Shown: positions 6,670 to 10,138 of the stretch, piece by piece
Layout: the number at the start of each line of letters is the position of its first letter
Numbering within the stretch: the first letter of the stretch is position 1
Assembly (NCBI GenBank): GCA_028285285.1
Contig: JANQPW010000623.1
Coordinates: 1-10,138 of the forward strand
Source of the DNA: Silvanigrellales bacterium
Lineage (GTDB): Bacteria > Bdellovibrionota_B > Oligoflexia > Silvanigrellales > Silvanigrellaceae
DNA: 10,138 nt
Reading direction: 5' to 3'
Translations under genes and position numbers: made by a program
Notes under the pieces: model-generated
Seen by the model: the letters and a program-made list of their open reading frames with translations, nothing else
Database searches by the model: none
Told to the model about the DNA's origin: nothing

Positions 6670-6698
6670 CTTAGATTTTGCAGAGTTCAACCTCTAAG
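6670..6698 (-). other. Inverted repeat just after the cti stop codon
   Basis: On the minus strand CTTAGA and TCTAAG form a 6-bp stem. Inside it TTG and CAA can extend the stem by three pairs across a small internal loop, leaving seven bases in the apex. It starts two bases after the cti TAG and ends about 14 bases before the methyltransferase ribosome binding site. No T run follows, so it is not a classical terminator. It could protect or trim the mRNA between the two genes. Confidence 0.3.
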
Positions 6699-6699
6699 C

Positions 6700-9174
6700 C
6701 TAGTGGAAAGACTCGGGGCTGTCGTAGTGCCGCAATGACAAAATTCCCGCTTCTGCTCCTAGATTCTCAGCCTGCCAACGATTGAGCCAGTCGAATTCGT
6801 CCCAGATCTGTGGCGCATTTCTGGAAACCTTGAATTGCTTGGCCAGCTCCTGCCAGTGCTTGGGCTTGGAAACTTTGGCTACTCCCTGGAGAAAGTCTCC
6901 TGCACGTTTGTGGTCAACAATGAGAATCAAATAGGAAAAGGCTCCCATGAGGCCTGGCACCACCTTCAAGGTGTCGAGGTGGGGCAATCTCGAGAGGCTC
7001 AGATTTCCGGTTACCACAAACTTGTGCTCTTTGTGAGCTCTGTCCACAATTAAAGTGTAGAGTTTTCTCTTGCCCTCCTCCACAAAAATCAAGTGAGACA
7101 CCTGGGGAAGGTGACGAACAAAGCCCCCTGGGCGTCCTGTGAGGGTTCGAAGACCCGATTCAAACTGCTCCTGGCTGTTTTTTCCAGGAACGATCTTCTG
7201 GGGAAGGTCATCTTCTGGCCAGTTGTTCAGTCGGTCTTTTTCTCCGGTGATCTCAGGACCCATGCGTTTGTGAAGTTCCTTCATCAACTCACCATCGTCA
7301 AAAAGATGCTCTCTCTTCCTCCATTCTATGGGAATGTGGGCGGTTCTGCCTTGAGGGTAATACCGGTTGAGCTTGAGAAAGGGTGAGGTGAATTTTGAAG
7401 TGTAGTTGCCTCGAACCTTCATTCTCATTTTGGGGTCCCGCAGCAGAGATATGAAGAGATCTTCTGACTCGGTTCGAACGGTCGACTGCCAGTGAAAGGT
7501 CTGCATTTGATGGAGCAGGCTGCCAAAATACTTGAAGTGAACCGCAGCGTTGTAGAAAATGCGCTCAAAGTTGGCGTAGGTCAAAACCCATGCCGATTGC
7601 GGCCGGCCAGGGAGTGTGGAGCGCTTGCTTGTGAAAAACTGGGTGCTGGTGTCGTGACGCAGTGAGTGGGTCCATGCATTGGGGTTTTTGTTGGGCCCGC
7701 CCATCCAAATATCGTCAAGAGAAAGCCCACCTTTGTTTTGGTCGCGCGCACCAAGAACATCTCTCAATGTTTTTTCAAATGCAGCTTTGTAGCGGTGCAC
7801 CCCCCAGTTGGTGACCACATTTTCGATCTCTTTCAACTCCAAAGAGTGGCTCTTCCTGTAGAAGTATTCGTAGTTTCCAAGACCCAGATCAGGAACCTGA
7901 ACTGTGGGGTCGACCTCGGGCTTGAGCCAAAAAGTGACGAAATTATCGGCGCCACCATATGTCGCTGTGCGGGTGAAGCAAATGGGGCCACGGGCGTAAG
8001 ACTGGTAGAGCATCCGCGTGTGTTCCCTCATGAACCAGGCCCGGGCTTCCACAGGAATTTTGTGAAACCACTCGAAAGGGTTGTGCGAGTAAAGAGGTGG
8101 GGAGTCGACATTCCAGTCTGTCTTGAAGAACACCTCACCCAGCACTTCAAGCTTTGCTGTGTTCACTCTGAAGAGAGCGTGAGTTGCAAGCTCCACGACC
8201 CCCTGTTCCTTGACGAAGCGATAGTACACACGTTCAACTTCTGCTGGTGGAGCATCGGTCACAACCTCAGTGTTGATTTTCTGAATTTTCTGTCCGGGTG
8301 GAGTTGAGGAGCGAACAAGGCTGTAGAACTCACCTGGAACCTCTTCAAAATGATACCGTGCCAAAAAGGTGTGCTCAAAGATGTACTTCGCCACATACTG
8401 TCTTTTGAAGTCTCGGCTGTCTCCATTCAAAAAGCGCTCCCAGGCAAGAATGGAATCACTCAGCGGCTCTGAATCAAGCCTGGAGTCTTCGCTTGATTTT
8501 GGTCCGGGAGAGCCCATCAAGGTCCATTTTCTGAGAATCGTCGTGTCTTCTTGAGTGAGAGAGGGCAGTCCCCATGGCATGCCCCTGATGGGCTTCGCTC
8601 TGGTGAAGGTTTCATAAGACTCTGTGTTGGTGGGGCAGACGGTGTTTTTTTGATCGAGAGCTCGCTGTCTTGCTGTTTCTTCAGAAAAGTGAGGGTTCTG
8701 GGGGGAGTTGTTGAGGCCTTCCGTGACCGACTCGAGGAGCAAAGATGAGTCTGTGTTTTTTGTGGAGAGAATGTCATAAAATCCGAGCTCTCTCCACTGC
8801 AAGACAGAAAGCTGGTCTTCAGGCCGTGTGGGCTCTACCCTTCGGGTTCCCACTCCGAGCTTATAAGGGTTGTGGGGGTGGCCGCCTCGCCGTATCATCT
8901 CGAAGTCAGTGAGATTGATCTGGCAGGGACCCACAGTGCAAAAGTGACACGTCACACAGCGTTTCGAAAAAATTGGCTGAATCACGTCAAGAAAATGATC
9001 ATTGTGGGAGTGCTTATATCTGTTCCCCGAGCGATAGACCGAATAGCTTGGGGAAGGCTTGTCTTCAGAAAAAAGAGACTCGACACTTCTGATCTTGCAA
9101 GACGGAAGGAAGAACAAAAAAACAACCACGATAGCAAAATGAGAAACGTGTGTCGTTACCCTAAACCTTGTCAT
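6700..9174 (-). CDS. cti: Fatty acid cis/trans isomerase, periplasmic c-type cytochrome
   Basis: The enzyme converts cis- to trans-unsaturated acyl chains directly in membrane phospholipids, which stiffens the membrane quickly under solvent, heat or other stress. In Pseudomonas and Vibrio it is a periplasmic haem c protein. The 824 residues include an N-terminal export signal with a possible lipobox (FFLPSC, Cys26). The haem c site is CVTCH at residues 73-77 (bases 8944-8958). It lies in QPIFSKRCVTCHFCTVGPCQINL, which closely resembles the N-terminal part of Pseudomonas Cti, including the two extra cysteines. Further Cti-like segments are RGMPWGLPSLT (~197-207), KYIFEHTFLARYHFEE (~263-278) and FYSLVRSSTPPGQKI (~283-297). 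Length is slightly above the usual 760-780. The ATG overlaps the P450 stop as ATGA and has a strong ribosome binding site inside the P450 gene. A homolog of full length, apparently intact. Confidence 0.95.
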   Translation of the reverse strand: MTRFRVTTHVSHFAIVVVFLFFLPSCKIRSVESLFSEDKPSPSYSVYRSGNRYKHSHNDHFLDVIQPIFSKRCVTCHFCTVGPCQINLTDFEMIRRGGHPHNPYKLGVGTRRVEPTRPEDQLSVLQWRELGFYDILSTKNTDSSLLLESVTEGLNNSPQNPHFSEETARQRALDQKNTVCPTNTESYETFTRAKPIRGMPWGLPSLTQEDTTILRKWTLMGSPGPKSSEDSRLDSEPLSDSILAWERFLNGDSRDFKRQYVAKYIFEHTFLARYHFEEVPGEFYSLVRSSTPPGQKIQKINTEVVTDAPPAEVERVYYRFVKEQGVVELATHALFRVNTAKLEVLGEVFFKTDWNVDSPPLYSHNPFEWFHKIPVEARAWFMREHTRMLYQSYARGPICFTRTATYGGADNFVTFWLKPEVDPTVQVPDLGLGNYEYFYRKSHSLELKEIENVVTNWGVHRYKAAFEKTLRDVLGARDQNKGGLSLDDIWMGGPNKNPNAWTHSLRHDTSTQFFTSKRSTLPGRPQSAWVLTYANFERIFYNAAVHFKYFGSLLHQMQTFHWQSTVRTESEDLFISLLRDPKMRMKVRGNYTSKFTSPFLKLNRYYPQGRTAHIPIEWRKREHLFDDGELMKELHKRMGPEITGEKDRLNNWPEDDLPQKIVPGKNSQEQFESGLRTLTGRPGGFVRHLPQVSHLIFVEEGKRKLYTLIVDRAHKEHKFVVTGNLSLSRLPHLDTLKVVPGLMGAFSYLILIVDHKRAGDFLQGVAKVSKPKHWQELAKQFKVSRNAPQIWDEFDWLNRWQAENLGAEAGILSLRHYDSPESFH

Positions 9175-10138
9175 TGCTCCCGACTCCTCCTTCTAACTTT
9201 GATTTTGAGATTGTGCAGTCGATAAAGGAAGGTTGCCGTGAAATCAGGTTTTTCTGTGTCTGCCCGTTCGAAATCAAAGTGCGAGGTGAGGGTGTCGATC
9301 ATTGTGATCAGATCCTCATGCCCCAGTGGTCGACCGGGGCAGGCACGGTGTCCATAGCCAAAAGCCAAAAAGGCCTTTGTGGATCTGATGCCAGGGCCTG
9401 GTTCAAGTCCAGAGTCTTTGTTGGGAGGCAAAAAGCGACGCGGGTCAAACTCGCTGGTGGCGTTCCACAGTTGGGAACTTTGGTCGGCCGTTATGCCTTG
9501 AACCCAATACCTCGGTTGCCTTTGTGTGACGAGGGGGCTGATGAACAAAAGAGAACCTTTCGGGATCTTGTGACCGTTGATTTCAAGTCCGTCGGTAGCC
9601 ACGCTGCGGGGAAGCAGCCACACGGGAGGAGACAAGCGGAGCCCCTCAAAGGTGGCGGCCCTGAGCCACTCTGCGCGCAAAACACGGCGGTCGTTGCTGT
9701 CAGTTGGTTTTAGCGGTGCGTTTCGCAAAGCCTCCAGATAGTTTTTGCTCTGGCATAGGTGGAGAATTGTGAAGTTGAGACAATTGGCTGTGGTTTCATG
9801 ACTTGCGGCAAAGAGGGTGATCATTTCGTCGACGCGGCTGACTTCGTCGAAGGTCTCTGGCAAGCCATTGATAGCATCGGCAAGTGAGGTGTTCTGTCTT
9901 GCTTCGCGCTGCTCCCTTTCTTTGAGGAGGTTTGAAAAGAAGTTCGAAACGTGCTTTCGACTGCTGTCTCGTGTTCGTTTTGTTTTTGAGAACCGGGAGC
10001 GTTTGGGGGTGAAGATTTTGCTCGCCAAAACCTCAGATTCTAAGATCATGGTCTTCCAATGTGTGTAGAGTTCAGAGAGCTCTTGGGGTTCTGCTCCGGG
10101 GTGATTTTCATATCCAAAAAGTGAACTCAGCAATGACC
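9171..10138 (-). CDS. Cytochrome P450, 5' end beyond the window
   Basis: This is a haem-thiolate monooxygenase, missing its N-terminal part; about 322 residues are visible of the 400-460 normal for bacterial P450s. All core motifs are present and intact. The I-helix oxygen-activation motif is AASHETT at 9789-9809. The K-helix ExxR is EGLR at 9636-9647. A PERF-like FDPRRF is at 9432-9449, and the haem-binding loop FGYGHRACPG is at 9333-9362 with the ligand Cys at 9339-9341. The visible part has no fused reductase domain after the haem loop, so electrons must come from separate redox partners, not seen here. The substrate cannot be read from sequence. The stop overlaps the start of cti, which makes a lipid or fatty acid substrate attractive but unproven. 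The frame runs off the right edge without a stop. Confidence 0.93.
   Translation of the reverse strand, partial: SLLSSLFGYENHPGAEPQELSELYTHWKTMILESEVLASKIFTPKRSRFSKTKRTRDSSRKHVSNFFSNLLKEREQREARQNTSLADAINGLPETFDEVSRVDEMITLFAASHETTANCLNFTILHLCQSKNYLEALRNAPLKPTDSNDRRVLRAEWLRAATFEGLRLSPPVWLLPRSVATDGLEINGHKIPKGSLLFISPLVTQRQPRYWVQGITADQSSQLWNATSEFDPRRFLPPNKDSGLEPGPGIRSTKAFLAFGYGHRACPGRPLGHEDLITMIDTLTSHFDFERADTEKPDFTATFLYRLHNLKIKVRRRSREQ
9184..9192 (-). promoter_or_regulatory. Shine-Dalgarno site for cti inside the P450 gene
   Basis: AAGGAGGAG (minus strand) ends nine bases before the cti ATG at 9174 and lies within the last codons of the P450 gene. Together with the ATGA overlap it supports efficient, coupled translation of cti from the P450 mRNA. 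Confidence 0.75.

Noticed and set aside
7666..8307. Plus-strand open frame of 213 codons
   Set aside because: It is entirely antisense to cti, whose homology to characterised Cti enzymes is strong. The frame is a shadow without a plausible start region.
9168..9713. Plus-strand open frame of 181 codons
   Set aside because: It is antisense to the P450, which carries all family motifs; no independent evidence for a gene.

Overview
The window looks like chromosomal DNA of a Gram-negative bacterium of moderate GC content. Evidence for an outer membrane and periplasm: three predicted lipoproteins, one further protein with an ordinary signal peptide, a TonB-like inner-membrane anchor, and a fatty acid cis/trans isomerase, which is a periplasmic c-type haem enzyme known from proteobacteria. 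The mix of Cys-rich repeat lipoproteins and small secreted repeat domains would suit a delta-proteobacterial or Bdellovibrionota-like organism, but that is a guess. I saw no tRNA, rRNA, CRISPR array, transposase or phage gene. Nearly all the DNA is coding, and the longest non-coding gap is 222 bp.

Left part (1-1913, + strand): the 3' end of a probable beta-propeller protein is followed after 39 bp by a 333-residue protein with a TonB-like membrane anchor. This pair meets head-on with a minus-strand gene (1915-2748) encoding a Cys-repeat lipoprotein, and only one base separates the two stop codons.

Middle part (2749-4784): a small SAM-dependent methyltransferase (minus, 2913-3515) is divergent from a secreted protein built of three copies of a ~100-residue two-cysteine domain (plus, 3738-4784). 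The 222-bp gap between them probably carries both promoters.

Right part (4826-10138, minus strand): four genes in one direction that look like a single operon, read right to left. They are a cytochrome P450 (its 5' end lies beyond the window), a fatty acid cis/trans isomerase (cti) whose ATG overlaps the P450 stop as ATGA, a class I methyltransferase 56 bp further on, and a 333-residue lipoprotein of unknown function after 18 bp. The P450-Cti-methyltransferase-lipoprotein set is the most interesting part of the window. It joins a cytoplasmic oxygenase with a periplasmic enzyme acting on membrane phospholipid acyl chains, and may be a lipid-modifying or membrane-adaptation cassette. The link is inferred from gene order; the sequence does not show a shared substrate.
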